From an uncultured Paracoccaceae bacterium (GTDB taxonomy: Bacteria; Pseudomonadota; Alphaproteobacteria; Rhodobacterales; Rhodobacteraceae): DNA of 64,000 bases. The stretch is taken from the NCBI GenBank assembly GCA_947487205.1, contig CANKVU010000010.1, positions 85,911 to 149,910 on the forward strand. The letters are read 5' to 3'. The stretch's first letter is position 1, and each line of letters starts with the position of its first letter. The notes beneath the pieces were generated by a model. That model made no database searches. It was not told the DNA's origin and saw only the letters and a list, made by a program, of their open reading frames with translations. Below, piece by piece: positions 9,954 through 18,950 of this stretch. Position numbers and translations under genes: made by a program.

Positions 9954-10832
9954 ATGTTCAGAGGGTCGATCGTCGCACTGGTCACGCCGTTCAAGGACGG
10001 CGAGCTGGACCTCGATGCCCTCAAGCGGCTGGTCGAATGGCACATCGCCGAGGGCAGCCACGGCATCGTCCCCGTCGGCACCACCGGCGAGACCCCGACG
10101 CTGAGCCACGACGAGCACGACCGCGTCGTCGAGGAGGTCGTGCGCGCCGTCGACGGCCGCATCACCGTCATCGCCGGGGCCGGCGCCAATTCCACCCGCG
10201 AGGCGATCCGCCTGACCGAGAACGCGCAGAAGGTCGGCGCCGATGCCGCGCTGGTCGTCACGCCCTATTACAACAAGCCGACGCAGGAGGGGCTCTACGC
10301 CCATTTCCGCGCCGTCCACGACGCCACCGACATCCCCATCATCATCTACAACATCCCCGGCCGCTCGGTCGTGGACATGCTGCCCACGACGATGGGGGAG
10401 CTGGCCAAGCTGCCGCGCATCGTCGGCGTCAAGGATTCCACCGGCGACGTGGTCCGCGTCAGCGACCAGCGGGTGACCTGCGGGCCCGATTTCGTCCAGC
10501 TCTCGGGCGAGGACGCCTCGGCGCTCGGGTTCAACGTCCATGGCGGGGTGGGCGCGATCAGCGTCACCGCCAACGTCGCCCCGCGCCTCTGCGCCGAGTT
10601 CCAGGAGGCGACGCTCGCCGGCGACTGGCCCAAGGCGCAGGCGATGCAGGACCGCCTCCTGCCGCTCCACCGCGCCATCTTCACCGAGCCGGGCCTCGTC
10701 TCGGCCAAGTACGCCCTGTCGCTCCTCGGCCGCTGCTCCGAGGAGGTGCGCCTGCCGCTGGTGGGCCTCAGCGACGGCGGCAAGCTGGTGATGAAGCAGG
10801 TGATGGAGGATCTCGACCTGCTGGGAACCTGA
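9954..10832 (+). CDS. dapA: 4-hydroxy-tetrahydrodipicolinate synthase
   Basis: Condenses pyruvate with aspartate semialdehyde, the first committed step of lysine and diaminopimelate synthesis. The 292-aa length is standard. The Schiff-base lysine is K160 in GVKDSTGD, the catalytic tyrosine is Y132 in YNIPGR, and the pyruvate-binding segment is [10 protein letters not shown] (41-50). A strong AGGAGG precedes the start by 7 bases. A much longer frame upstream is only antisense to the transglycosylase gene. smpB follows 50 bases later. Confidence 0.95.
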   Translation: MFRGSIVALVTPFKDGELDLDALKRLVEWHIAEGSHGIVPVGTTGETPTLSHDEHDRVVEEVVRAVDGRITVIAGAGANSTREAIRLTENAQKVGADAALVVTPYYNKPTQEGLYAHFRAVHDATDIPIIIYNIPGRSVVDMLPTTMGELAKLPRIVGVKDSTGDVVRVSDQRVTCGPDFVQLSGEDASALGFNVHGGVGAISVTANVAPRLCAEFQEATLAGDWPKAQAMQDRLLPLHRAIFTEPGLVSAKYALSLLGRCSEEVRLPLVGLSDGGKLVMKQVMEDLDLLGT

Positions 10833-10882
10833 ACGCGGGCGGCCCGCTGGACAGGGCCCGCGCCTCCCCCTATCTGCGCCCC

Positions 10883-11359
10883 ATGGCACAGAAGCCCGCA
10901 CAGAACCCGAACTACAAGGTGATCGCAGAGAACCGGCGCGCGCGCTACGATTACGCGATCCAGGACGATCTCGAATGCGGGATCGAGCTCCAGGGCTCCG
11001 AGGTCAAGTCGCTGCGGACCGGCCAGTCCAACATCGCCGAGAGCTACGCCGCCGTCGAGAACGGGGAATTGTGGCTGACGAACAGCTACATCGCTCCCTA
11101 CGAACAGGCCATGTTCGGCCACGAGGACCGCCGCCGGCGCAAGCTCCTGGTGAACAAGCGCGAACTGGCCCGCCTCTGGTCCGAGACGGCGCGCAAGGGC
11201 ATGACGCTGGTGCCGCTGGTACTCTACTTCAACCATCGCGGCATGGCCAAGGTGAAGATCGGCATCGCCAAGGGCAAGCGCGCCCCCGACAAGCGCGAGA
11301 CGGCGGCCAAGCGCGACTGGCAGCGCCAGAAGCAGAGGCTGCTCAAGGAGCACGGCTAG
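10883..11359 (+). CDS. smpB: SsrA-binding protein SmpB
   Basis: Binds tmRNA and delivers it to stalled ribosomes for trans-translation. 158 aa with the standard OB-fold signatures: [25 protein letters not shown] and ESYA, then the basic C-terminal tail [16 protein letters not shown] that inserts into the mRNA channel. The dapA-smpB order is common in this group of bacteria. The tmRNA gene itself was not seen in the window. Confidence 0.95.
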   Translation: MAQKPAQNPNYKVIAENRRARYDYAIQDDLECGIELQGSEVKSLRTGQSNIAESYAAVENGELWLTNSYIAPYEQAMFGHEDRRRRKLLVNKRELARLWSETARKGMTLVPLVLYFNHRGMAKVKIGIAKGKRAPDKRETAAKRDWQRQKQRLLKEHG

Positions 11360-11443
11360 GCTCCCTCCGCGCGGATGTCGCCGCGTCGCCTCGGGCCCCG
11401 CGCGCCGGGAGCGTCCGCGAACCCGGCCCCCGGATACGGATAC

Positions 11444-11468
11444 GGCGCATCCCGGTCCGGAATGCGCC
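11444..11468. terminator. Hairpin between smpB and the convergent secreted-protein gene
   Basis: GGCGCAT and ATGCGCC form a 7-bp stem around an inner CCGG-T-CCGG repeat. A second G+C-rich inverted repeat (GCGCCCCG ... CGGGGCGC) follows near 11,491-11,523. No T-run, so the terminator role is inferred from position between convergent genes. Confidence 0.4.
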
Positions 11469-11525
11469 GTCCGTCACTCTGGCTGCGGCCGGCGCCCCGC
11501 CCGGGCAACGGGCGCCGGGGCGCGC

Positions 11526-11936
11526 CTACTCGGCCGTGATGACGGTCATGACGAGGTCTTCGTCCACGCGAATCGGTCCGTCCTCCGTGGCGCCGAGCGT
11601 GTATTCGAAGACGCCCGTCTCCATGCCGCCCTCCTCGGAATGGACCATCAGCATCAGCATGTCGCCCGACGCCACCTCGTCCTGCAAGATGGCGACGACG
11701 TCGGAATTCTCGCCTTCGCGCAGCGGCGCATAGCCGACGACGGGTCCGGGGGCCATTTCCGAATCGGTGCGGTGCACCACCATCCAGCCGTTGGCCGGCG
11801 CCATCACGCTCTCTGCGGACACGACGCCGTTCCCGACCGTCTGGTCGGACGCGGTGACCGACGGGGTCATGTCGTCCTGGGCGAACGCGGCGGTGCCGAT
11901 GACGGCCATGGCGGCGGCTGTGAGACGTATCTTCAT
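11526..11936 (-). CDS. Secreted DUF7282-like protein
   Basis: 136 aa with a Sec signal peptide (MKIRLTAAAMAVIGTAAFAQ, cleavage after AFA). The mature region has the pattern TASDQTVGNGVVSAESV, NGWMVVHRTD, VGYAPLREG and MVHSEEGG, which resembles the DUF7282 module I know from haloarchaeal and some bacterial extracellular proteins; this assignment is from memory. AAGGAG lies 7 bases before the ATG. It stands alone, convergent with smpB and divergent from sseA. Confidence 0.65.
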   Translation of the reverse strand: MKIRLTAAAMAVIGTAAFAQDDMTPSVTASDQTVGNGVVSAESVMAPANGWMVVHRTDSEMAPGPVVGYAPLREGENSDVVAILQDEVASGDMLMLMVHSEEGGMETGVFEYTLGATEDGPIRVDEDLVMTVITAE

Positions 11937-12264
11937 GGAATGCTCCTTCACGCATTTCAGTGACTTACGCCCAAATACACGCAAGGCACGAAGATTGGTT
12001 TCACCCGCGCCTTCGAATAGGTGCCGCCAAATCGTTAGAATTTTAGGGTGTTCTGCGTGGAGGCGCCCGTTCGGAGGGTGCGGATCACCCGGAATGCCGT
12101 CGTCCGCGTGGCGTGCCCCCGGCCGCGCGCGTCCGATGGCGGGCCTCGGGCCGCGCGGGTCGCGGGCCTCGCCGTAGACCGGACGCCCGCCCGCGCCAGC
12201 TTGCCTTGGCCCCGGCGCTTCAGTAGGCGTGGGATCCGACGCGCCGTTGCCCGGAGATCCGTTC
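11937..12264. other. 328-base divergent intergenic region
   Basis: Separates the minus-strand secreted-protein gene from the plus-strand sseA. The part next to the secreted-protein gene (11,940-12,050) is A+T-richer than its surroundings and is the likely site of both promoters. I could not pick a convincing -35/-10 pair or an operator, and no RNA gene is recognisable. Confidence 0.4.
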
Positions 12265-13119
12265 ATGCAAGACGATCCGAAGACCCTCGTCTCCACCGAC
12301 TGGCTCGGGCGGCACCTGAACGACCCCGACCTGCGCGTGATCGACGCCTCGTGGCACATGCCCGATGCCGGCCGCGACGCGCGCGCCGAATACGCCGAGG
12401 CCCACATCCCCGGCGCGCGGTTCTTCGACATCGACGAGATCGCGGACCAGCGTTCCGAGCTGCCGCACATGGCCCCCCCGACAGAGAAGTTCGTCAGCCG
12501 GATGCGCGCCATGGGCGTGGGCGACGGCCACCAGGTGGTGGTCTACGATTCGACGGGCATCTTCTCGGCCCCCCGCGTGTGGTGGCTGTTCAAGCTGATG
12601 GGCAAGTCCGACGTGGCGGTGCTCGATGGCGGGCTGCCGAAATGGCGCGCCGAGGATCGCCCGCTCGAGGATCTGGACCCCGTCATCCGCGACCGGCACA
12701 TGACCGTCAGCCTCCGCAACGACCTGGTGCGCGACGTGACCCAGGTCGCGCGCGCCACCAAGCTCGGCGATCCGCAGATCCTCGACGCGCGGCCCGCCGA
12801 ACGCTTCCGCGGCGACACCCCCGAGCCGCGCGCCGACCTGCGCGCCGGCCACATCCCGGGATCGCGGAACCTGCCCTTCGCGGACCTGTTGGAGCGCGAC
12901 GGCACGATGAAGGCGCCCGCCGCGCTCGAGGCCGCCTTCCGGGAGGCCGGGATCGACCCCGACCGCCCCGTCATCACCACCTGCGGCTCGGGCGTCACCG
13001 CCGCGATCCTCGCGCTGGGGCTCAGCCGGATCGGGCGGGACGACTGGTCGCTCTACGACGGATCATGGACCGAGTGGGGCGCCTTCGACGACCTCCCGGT
13101 CGAAAAGGGAGCCCAATGA
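12265..13119 (+). CDS. sseA: 3-mercaptopyruvate sulfurtransferase
   Basis: Transfers the sulfane sulfur of 3-mercaptopyruvate to thiols or cyanide. 284 aa with two rhodanese domains: an inactive N-terminal one (VIDASWHMP, FFDIDEIAD) and a C-terminal one with active-site Cys240 in CGSGVTA. The CG[S/T]G[V/T]-type loop marks mercaptopyruvate rather than thiosulfate specificity. The ATG at 12265 has GGAG 8 bases before it; an in-frame ATG 36 bases upstream lacks one. Its stop overlaps the aminotransferase start (ATGA), so the transamination that yields 3-mercaptopyruvate-type keto acids and its use are probably coupled. Confidence 0.9.
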   Translation: MQDDPKTLVSTDWLGRHLNDPDLRVIDASWHMPDAGRDARAEYAEAHIPGARFFDIDEIADQRSELPHMAPPTEKFVSRMRAMGVGDGHQVVVYDSTGIFSAPRVWWLFKLMGKSDVAVLDGGLPKWRAEDRPLEDLDPVIRDRHMTVSLRNDLVRDVTQVARATKLGDPQILDARPAERFRGDTPEPRADLRAGHIPGSRNLPFADLLERDGTMKAPAALEAAFREAGIDPDRPVITTCGSGVTAAILALGLSRIGRDDWSLYDGSWTEWGAFDDLPVEKGAQ

Positions 13120-14300
13120 TGCTCGACAGATTGCAGGACCAGCCCGCCGACAAGATCCTCATGCTCATGCAGAGCTTCAAGGAGGATCCGCGCGACGGCA
13201 AGCTCGACCTCGGCGTCGGCGTCTACAAGGACGCGGACGGCAACACGCCCGTCATGCGCGCCGTCAAGGAGGCCGAGCGCCGCATCCTCGAGGCCCAGAC
13301 CACCAAGGCCTATGTCGGCCTCGCCGGCGATCCCGCCTACACCGCGGCGATGCGCGAGCTGGTGCTCGCCGGCAGCGTCGCCTCCGACCGGGTGGCCGCC
13401 GTCGCCACGCCCGGCGGCACCGGCGCCTTCCGCCAGGGGGTGGACCTCGTCCGCCTGGCCAATCCCGGCGTCACCTTCCACGTCTCGGCCCCCACCTGGC
13501 CGAACCACCTCTCCATCCTCAAGACGACGGGCACCCCCTTCGTCGAGTACCGCTACTTCGATGCCGCCACCGGCGAGGTCGATGTCGACGGCATGATGGC
13601 CGACCTGGAGAAGGTCTCCGAGGGCGACGTGGTGCTGCTGCACGGCTGCTGCCACAACCCCACCGGCGCGAACCTCACCGGCGAGCAATGGAGCGGCGTG
13701 GCCGAGCTTCTGGCGCAGAAGAAGGCGCTGCCCTTCGTCGACATCGCCTATCAGGGCTTCGGCGACGGTCTCGACGCCGACGCCGCCGGCACCCGCATCC
13801 TGGCCGGGACCCAGCCCGAGATGCTGATCGGCGCCTCCTGCTCCAAGAATTTCGGCATCTACCGCGAGCGGACGGGCATCCTCTTCGGCATCGGCGACGC
13901 GTCGGACACCAAGACGACGCAGGGCAACATGAACCACCTCAACCGGCAGAACTACTCGTTCCCGCCCGATCACGGGGCGCGCGTCGTCTCCACGATCCTG
14001 GACGATGCCGGGCTGCGCGCCGACTGGCAGGCCGAGCTGGAGGAGATGCGGACCGGCATGCTCGACCTGCGCCGCCAGCTGGCCGAGGAGCTGCGCCAGC
14101 GGACCAATTCCGACACGTTCGACTTCATCGCCCGGCACCGGGGCATGTTCTCCCGCCTCGGCATCGACGCCGACAAGGTCGAGGCGATGCGCCGCGACTA
14201 CGGGGTCTACATGGTCGGCGACAGCCGCATCAACGTGGCCGGCCTGAACGCGCGCACGGTCCCGCAACTGGCCGAGGCCATCGCCAAGACCTGCGGTTGA
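13116..14300 (+). CDS. Aromatic/aspartate aminotransferase (class I, PLP)
   Basis: PLP-dependent transaminase of the AspC/TyrB group. 394 aa, with substrate-binding GVGVYKDADG near 33-42, the loop CCHNPTGANLT near 178-188 and the Schiff-base lysine K244 in SCSKNFGIYRERTG. TyrB-like family members accept aspartate, aromatic keto acids and sometimes cysteine; the last would make 3-mercaptopyruvate for the coupled SseA, which is an inference from the overlap. Two consecutive ATG codons (13116 and 13119) could serve as start. Confidence 0.88.
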   Translation: MMLDRLQDQPADKILMLMQSFKEDPRDGKLDLGVGVYKDADGNTPVMRAVKEAERRILEAQTTKAYVGLAGDPAYTAAMRELVLAGSVASDRVAAVATPGGTGAFRQGVDLVRLANPGVTFHVSAPTWPNHLSILKTTGTPFVEYRYFDAATGEVDVDGMMADLEKVSEGDVVLLHGCCHNPTGANLTGEQWSGVAELLAQKKALPFVDIAYQGFGDGLDADAAGTRILAGTQPEMLIGASCSKNFGIYRERTGILFGIGDASDTKTTQGNMNHLNRQNYSFPPDHGARVVSTILDDAGLRADWQAELEEMRTGMLDLRRQLAEELRQRTNSDTFDFIARHRGMFSRLGIDADKVEAMRRDYGVYMVGDSRINVAGLNARTVPQLAEAIAKTCG

Positions 14301-14349
14301 GGACGGGCCCGCGCGGCTTACCTCCACCCGGACCGACAGCGGAGGCACC

Positions 14350-14733
14350 ATGGACACCGAAGAGATCGAGACCGGCACCTTCGAGCGCTGGACCCCCGAC
14401 GAGGTCGAGAAGGGCCTGACCAAGGGCGAGATCGTGGTGATCGACGTCCGCAGCCCCGGCGAATTCGCCACCGGCCATATCGAGGGGGCGATGCTGATGC
14501 CGATGCCCTTCTTCCGCGCCGATTGCCTGCCCGCGCAGGAGGGGGGCAAGCGCGTGGTCCTGCATTGCGCCGGCGGCCTGCGCTCCGAGCGGATGGCCAG
14601 GATCGCGTCGGAGGGGGGCTACGACCCCATCGCGCATCTGGAGGGCGGCTTCGACGCGTGGAAAGCGGCCAAGAAGCCCTATATCGGCGTCGATTTCATG
14701 ACCGGGGCGGCCAAGAAGGTGACGCCGGACTGA
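14350..14733 (+). CDS. Single-domain rhodanese-like sulfurtransferase
   Basis: 127 aa, one rhodanese domain. The CH2A motif VIDVRSPGEFATGHIEGA (residues 30-47) is followed by the active-site loop around Cys73 (HCAGGLRS). It is cytoplasmic, without a signal peptide, and probably carries persulfide sulfur; the acceptor is unknown. GGAGG stands 6 bases before the ATG. It lies 49 bases downstream of the sseA-aminotransferase pair and may share their transcript. Confidence 0.85.
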   Translation: MDTEEIETGTFERWTPDEVEKGLTKGEIVVIDVRSPGEFATGHIEGAMLMPMPFFRADCLPAQEGGKRVVLHCAGGLRSERMARIASEGGYDPIAHLEGGFDAWKAAKKPYIGVDFMTGAAKKVTPD

Positions 14734-14818
14734 GCCCGGCCGGGCCGGGGGGGATTTCACAGTCCCGTCATTCTGTGCAACGCTGATTTCACCCAAGGAT
14801 GAAAGAGGGGCGCACGGA

Positions 14819-16294
14819 ATGGCTACCGGGGTTTGGATCTCACTGGTCCTCTACTTCGTGTTGATGCTCGCGATCGGGCTCTACGCGTACATGAAATCGA
14901 CCGACAGTTCCGAGGATTACGTCCTCGGCGGACGCAACCTGCCGCCGGCGGTGGCGGCGCTCTCGGCGGGGGCCTCCGACATGTCGGGCTGGCTGCTCCT
15001 GGGCCTGCCGGGCGCCCTCTACGCCACCGGTCTGGTCGAGGCGTGGATCGGGATCGGCCTCTTCTGCGGCGCGCTCGCCAACTGGATCATCGTCGCCCCC
15101 CGCCTGCGGGAGCAGACCGAGCGCTACGACAACTCGCTGACGATCCCGGCCTTCCTCGGCAACCGCTTCCCCTCTCAGGCGACGGTCCTGCGCGTGGTCT
15201 CGGCCGTGGTCATCGTGGTCTTCTTCGCCGTCTACACCGCCTCCGGCCTGGTCGGCGGCGGCAAGCTGGTGCAATCGGCCTTCGACGGCAATTACCAGTT
15301 CGGCGTCTGGCTGACCCTGGGCGTGGTCCTGACCTACACGGTCGTCGGCGGCTTCCTCGCCGTCAGCCTCACGGACTTCGTGCAGGGCTGCATCATGATG
15401 CTGGCGCTGATCGTCATGCCGCTCGTCGTCCTCTACGCGGGCCAGGGCGGCGGCTTCGGCCAGGCAGCCGACACGCTCTCCGAGGTCGATCCGAACTACC
15501 TGTCGTTCTGGAACGGGCTGACCGTGATCGGCTGGCTCTCGGCCGTGACCTGGGGCCTGGGCTATTTCGGCCAGCCGCACATCATCGTGCGCTTCATGGC
15601 GGTCAAGAGCGTGTCCGCCGTCGCCGCGGCGCGCAATATCGGCATGACCTGGATGTTCATCTCGCTCGTCGGCGCGATCGGCGTCGGCATCCTGGGCCGC
15701 GCCTATGTGGAGCGGAACGGCGTCGACGTGGGCGATCCGGAGACGATCTTCGTGGTCCTGGCCAACCTGCTGTTCCACCCGCTGGTGACCGGCTTCCTCT
15801 ATGCCGCCCTTCTGGCCGCGATCATGTCCACGGTGTCGAGCCAGCTCCTCGTCGCCTCGTCCTCCCTGGCCGAGGACTTCTACCGCCTCTTCATCCACCG
15901 CGACGCCTCGGAGACCGAGATCGTCAATATCGGCCGGGTCGCCGTGGTCCTCGTGGGGGTCGTCGCGGCCTTCATCGCCCGCGATCCCGACAGCAACGTG
16001 CTGGGCCTCGTCTCGAACGCCTGGGCGGGCTTCGGGGCGGCGTTCGGGCCGCTCATCATCCTGTCGCTCACCTGGTCGCGCATGACCGGCGCGGGCGCCG
16101 TGGCGGGCCTCGTCGCCGGCGCCGTGACGGTGGGGGTCTGGATCGCTCTGGGCTGGAGTTCCAGCTTCCTCGGCGGACCCGGCGTCTACGAGATCATTCC
16201 CGGTTTCATCGTCGCCATGGCGGCGATCGTCGTCGTCAGCCTCATGACCGAGACCTCCGGCGAGTTCCGTCCCACCGAGCGTCCCGCCGAATGA
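14819..16294 (+). CDS. putP: Sodium/proline symporter (SSS family, PutP-like)
   Basis: Sodium-coupled proline uptake carrier of the inner membrane. 491 aa with about 13 hydrophobic segments. PutP-type landmarks are SGWLLLGLPGALY (TM2, residues about 57-69), the Na+-site region, the GLGYFGQPHIIVRFMA signature and SSQLLVASSSLAEDFYR in TM8. GAGG lies before the start. Proline could serve as an osmolyte or as a nitrogen source; putA is not in the window. Confidence 0.88.
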   Translation: MATGVWISLVLYFVLMLAIGLYAYMKSTDSSEDYVLGGRNLPPAVAALSAGASDMSGWLLLGLPGALYATGLVEAWIGIGLFCGALANWIIVAPRLREQTERYDNSLTIPAFLGNRFPSQATVLRVVSAVVIVVFFAVYTASGLVGGGKLVQSAFDGNYQFGVWLTLGVVLTYTVVGGFLAVSLTDFVQGCIMMLALIVMPLVVLYAGQGGGFGQAADTLSEVDPNYLSFWNGLTVIGWLSAVTWGLGYFGQPHIIVRFMAVKSVSAVAAARNIGMTWMFISLVGAIGVGILGRAYVERNGVDVGDPETIFVVLANLLFHPLVTGFLYAALLAAIMSTVSSQLLVASSSLAEDFYRLFIHRDASETEIVNIGRVAVVLVGVVAAFIARDPDSNVLGLVSNAWAGFGAAFGPLIILSLTWSRMTGAGAVAGLVAGAVTVGVWIALGWSSSFLGGPGVYEIIPGFIVAMAAIVVVSLMTETSGEFRPTERPAE

Positions 16295-16334
16295 CGGGGG
16301 TGGGGGGGCCGCTCCGGCGGCCTCCCGGCCGGCC

Positions 16335-17450
16335 TCAATAGGGCCCGTCGTCCAGCACCCCGTCGGCCGACATCTGGGCATAGAGCAGCCCCTCGCGCAG
16401 GCCGCGATCGGCCACCGACAGGCGATCGGTCGGCCAAACCCTCAGCAGCGCCTGCAGGATCGCCGAACCGGACATGATCAGCGCGTGGCGGTCGCGCCCG
16501 ATCCGCGGATCGCGGCGGCGCCCCTCGGGCCCCAGGCTCAGGTAGTCGCGGATCACCGCATCGATCTGGCCCGACGTCATCCGCAGCCCGTCGACGCGGT
16601 TGCGGTCGTAGCGTTTCAGGCCCAGATGGCTCGCCGCGACGGTGGTGACGGTGCCGCTGGTGCCGATGATCTGGAAGCCCTCCCGGCTCTGCTCGCGCGC
16701 ATAGGGGGCGAAGTTCACCAGGTTCTCCTCGAAGAACCAGCTCATCAGCGCGAAGCGCGCGGCGTCGTTCTTCACGTCGTCGAACTGCTCGCGCAGCGTC
16801 GCCACCCCCAGGGGCACGCTGATCCAGTCGACCACCCGCGCCGCCGGAAAGGGCGACCCGTCCACCGGCTTGAACCCCGCATGGAGCCGCATGATCGCCC
16901 TTGGCCGGTCGTGGCGGGGCACCCGCGTCAGGTCGATCCAGACCAGTTCGGTCGATCCGCCGCCGATATCGACGACCATCAGCTGCTCGGTCTTGGTCGA
17001 GGTCAGCGGCGCGCAGGAGATCACGGCGAGCCGCGCCTCCTCCTCGGGGGCGATGATCTCCAGCGGCAGGCCGGTCTCGCCCCGGACCGTGTCGATGAAC
17101 TGCCCCGCGTTGGAGGCCCGCCGGCACGCCTCGGTCGCGACGAGCCGCATCCGGCTGACCCGCCGCCGCTCGATCTTGGAGCGGCAGATCTTCAGCGCGT
17201 GGATCGTGCGGTCCATCGAGGCGCGCGACAGCCGCCCCGTCGCCTCCAGCCCCGCGCCGAGCTGGACCGATTTCGAGAAGCTGTCCACGACGTGGAACTG
17301 GTTGCCCTTCGGCTGGGCGATCAGCATGCGGCACGAATTCGTGCCGAGGTCCAGCGCCGCATAGAGCGACGCGGGGTCGGGTTTGACGGTGCCGGGTGGC
17401 TCGACCGGGATCGGGAACGCGCCCGCACCGCTGGGACGCCTGGGCGCCAT
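16335..17450 (-). CDS. Ppx/GppA family exopolyphosphatase/pppGpp phosphohydrolase
   Basis: ASKHA-fold phosphatase that trims polyphosphate chains or hydrolyses pppGpp. 371 aa. The phosphate loop-1 motif is ALDLGTNSCRMLIA near 33-46 and loop-2 is VVDIGGGSTEL near 163-173; the catalytic Glu is in TEACRRASN. The short, single-domain length fits the Ppx/GppA subgroup common in alphaproteobacteria. The ATG at 17450 has GGAGG 9 bases upstream; the frame runs further but loses protein character. Convergent with putP, with a GGCCGC/GCGGCC hairpin (about 16,308-16,323) between them. Confidence 0.87.
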   Translation of the reverse strand: MAPRRPSGAGAFPIPVEPPGTVKPDPASLYAALDLGTNSCRMLIAQPKGNQFHVVDSFSKSVQLGAGLEATGRLSRASMDRTIHALKICRSKIERRRVSRMRLVATEACRRASNAGQFIDTVRGETGLPLEIIAPEEEARLAVISCAPLTSTKTEQLMVVDIGGGSTELVWIDLTRVPRHDRPRAIMRLHAGFKPVDGSPFPAARVVDWISVPLGVATLREQFDDVKNDAARFALMSWFFEENLVNFAPYAREQSREGFQIIGTSGTVTTVAASHLGLKRYDRNRVDGLRMTSGQIDAVIRDYLSLGPEGRRRDPRIGRDRHALIMSGSAILQALLRVWPTDRLSVADRGLREGLLYAQMSADGVLDDGPY

Positions 17451-17523
17451 CTTGTCGCCCTCCAGAAGGTTAAGCAAAAGAGTAGGACCGGCCCGCCATG
17501 GTGGCAAGCGCCCTCTTCCGGCC

Positions 17524-17538
17524 TCATGTCGGACATGA
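17524..17538. promoter_or_regulatory. Perfect palindrome, candidate operator
   Basis: TCATGTC-G-GACATGA, 7-bp arms with one central base, in the 229-base divergent region between ppx and the C1/corrinoid cluster. Its position 74 bases from the ppx start and 142 from the other suggests a regulator binding site. The regulator is unknown. Confidence 0.4.
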
Positions 17539-17679
17539 ATATTTCGCGGATCGCAGGGCGTGGCCATGGCGCGTCCGGACGCGTAGTGTGCGCGTCGCGG
17601 GCAGGCGTCGATGCGTCGATATTGGGCGCACGCGCCCTCGCCGCCCCGCGTATCGGAAGGGAAACCGGAGGGCAGGCCC

Positions 17680-17976
17680 ATGGCCGAGATCACCATCGTC
17701 TACTGGCGCGACATCCCCGCGCAGGTGATCGCCGGCAAGGGCCGCCGGGGGGTCAAGCGCCCCCTGCCCGAACGGTTCGAACAGGCGATCGACCGCGCCG
17801 CGATGAAATCGGGCGCGGCCGGGACCGACGACTACCTCGCGGAGTGGCGCAAGCACCCCGCGGACCCGGTCGATGGGTCCGACGCGGAGGCGGCCGATGC
17901 CGCAGCCGCCCGGATCGATGCCGATTACGACCAGGGGCGCCTGAAGGCGCTCATCGCCAATGACGGGCGGGAGTGA
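17680..17976 (+). CDS. Virulence-factor-domain protein (PF13769-like)
   Basis: A 98-aa protein matching the 'virulence factor' domain often found in front of MTHFR-like genes in roseobacters: MAEITIVYWRDIPAQVIAGK at the N-terminus, then RRGVKRPLPERFEQAIDRAAM and DDYLAEWRK. The domain name is historical and says nothing about pathogenicity. Function is unknown, but its place as first gene of the methyl-folate/corrinoid cluster suggests a role in that pathway. GGAGG lies 8 bases before the ATG at 17680. Confidence 0.75.
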   Translation: MAEITIVYWRDIPAQVIAGKGRRGVKRPLPERFEQAIDRAAMKSGAAGTDDYLAEWRKHPADPVDGSDAEAADAAAARIDADYDQGRLKALIANDGRE

Positions 17977-18011
17977 AGCGCCCCCCGTCCGACCCTTTCC
18001 GGAGGCTACCG

Positions 18012-18950
18012 ATGTCGATCCTGTCCTTCCGCCGCCCCGCAGCGCCCGCCTCCGTGTCCGGCCCCGTGCCGGGCGATAACGCCGTTTCCCGCCTCCTCGC
18101 CGGCTACTCGATCGAGGTGATGCCCCGCACCGCCGCCAAGGTCGACGATTTCCGCGCCCACCTGCCCGCCGGCACCCGCGTCTACGTCGCCCATATCGAC
18201 GGCACGCCCATCGAGGACATGGTCGCCACCGCCCGCCGCCTGACCGACGAGGGCTTCGAGGCGATGCCGCACTTCCCCGCGCGCATCATCCGCGACGCGC
18301 CCCAGCTCTCGGACTGGATCACCCGCTACGCGGACGAGGCCGGCGTCTCCTCGGCGCTCCTGCTGGCGGGCGGCGTGGCCGAGCCGCGCGGCGATTTCGA
18401 CAATTCCATGCAGCTGATGGAGACGGGGCTCTTCGACCGCGCCGGCTTCACCCGCCTCCACGTCGCCGGCCACCCCGAGGGCAACCGCGACATCGACCTC
18501 GACGGCTCCGAGGCCAACGTGTCGAAGGCGCTCGCCTGGAAGCAGGCCTTCTCCGAGCGCACCGACGCGCGGATGGCCATCGCCACCCAGTTCTGCTTCG
18601 AGGCCGAGCCGGTGATCGCCTGGGCCGAAGCCCTGCGCGAGAACGGCATCCGCCTGCCCGTCCATATCGGCATCGCGGGCCCCGCCAAGCTGCAGACGCT
18701 GATCAAGTTCGCCGTGGCCTGCGGCGTCGGCCCCTCGCTGCGCGTCCTGCAGCGTCGCGCGATGGACGTGTCAAAGCTCCTGCTGCCCTACACGCCCGAC
18801 GATGTCGTGGCGGCGCTGGCCGCGCACAAGGCCGCCCATCCCGACTTCGCGATCGAGGCGGCGCACATCTTCCCCCTCGGCGGCATCGGCCAGGCCGCGG
18901 ACTGGGCCAATGCCCGCCGCGCGCCCGCCGCGGCGCGCGCCAGCCTGTGA
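18012..18950 (+). CDS. Methylenetetrahydrofolate reductase-like protein
   Basis: 312 aa, resembling the (beta/alpha)8 fold of MetF: SIEVMPRTAAKVDDF near the N-terminus, VYVAHIDGTPIEDMV, LLLAGGVAEPRGDFDNSMQL, HPEGNRD and ATQFCFEAEPV. It would reduce 5,10-methylene-THF to 5-methyl-THF, the methyl donor for the corrinoid methyltransferase encoded two genes downstream. It is diverged from classical MetF. The ATG at 18012 is preferred because CGGAGG precedes it; a GTG at 17973 overlapping the previous stop (GTGA) is the alternative. Confidence 0.8.
   Translation: MSILSFRRPAAPASVSGPVPGDNAVSRLLAGYSIEVMPRTAAKVDDFRAHLPAGTRVYVAHIDGTPIEDMVATARRLTDEGFEAMPHFPARIIRDAPQLSDWITRYADEAGVSSALLLAGGVAEPRGDFDNSMQLMETGLFDRAGFTRLHVAGHPEGNRDIDLDGSEANVSKALAWKQAFSERTDARMAIATQFCFEAEPVIAWAEALRENGIRLPVHIGIAGPAKLQTLIKFAVACGVGPSLRVLQRRAMDVSKLLLPYTPDDVVAALAAHKAAHPDFAIEAAHIFPLGGIGQAADWANARRAPAAARASL

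Noticed and set aside
17451..17679. Cobalamin riboswitch ahead of the corrinoid cluster
   Set aside because: The GGGAAACCGG-like stretch near 17,660 lacks the other conserved B12-box elements.
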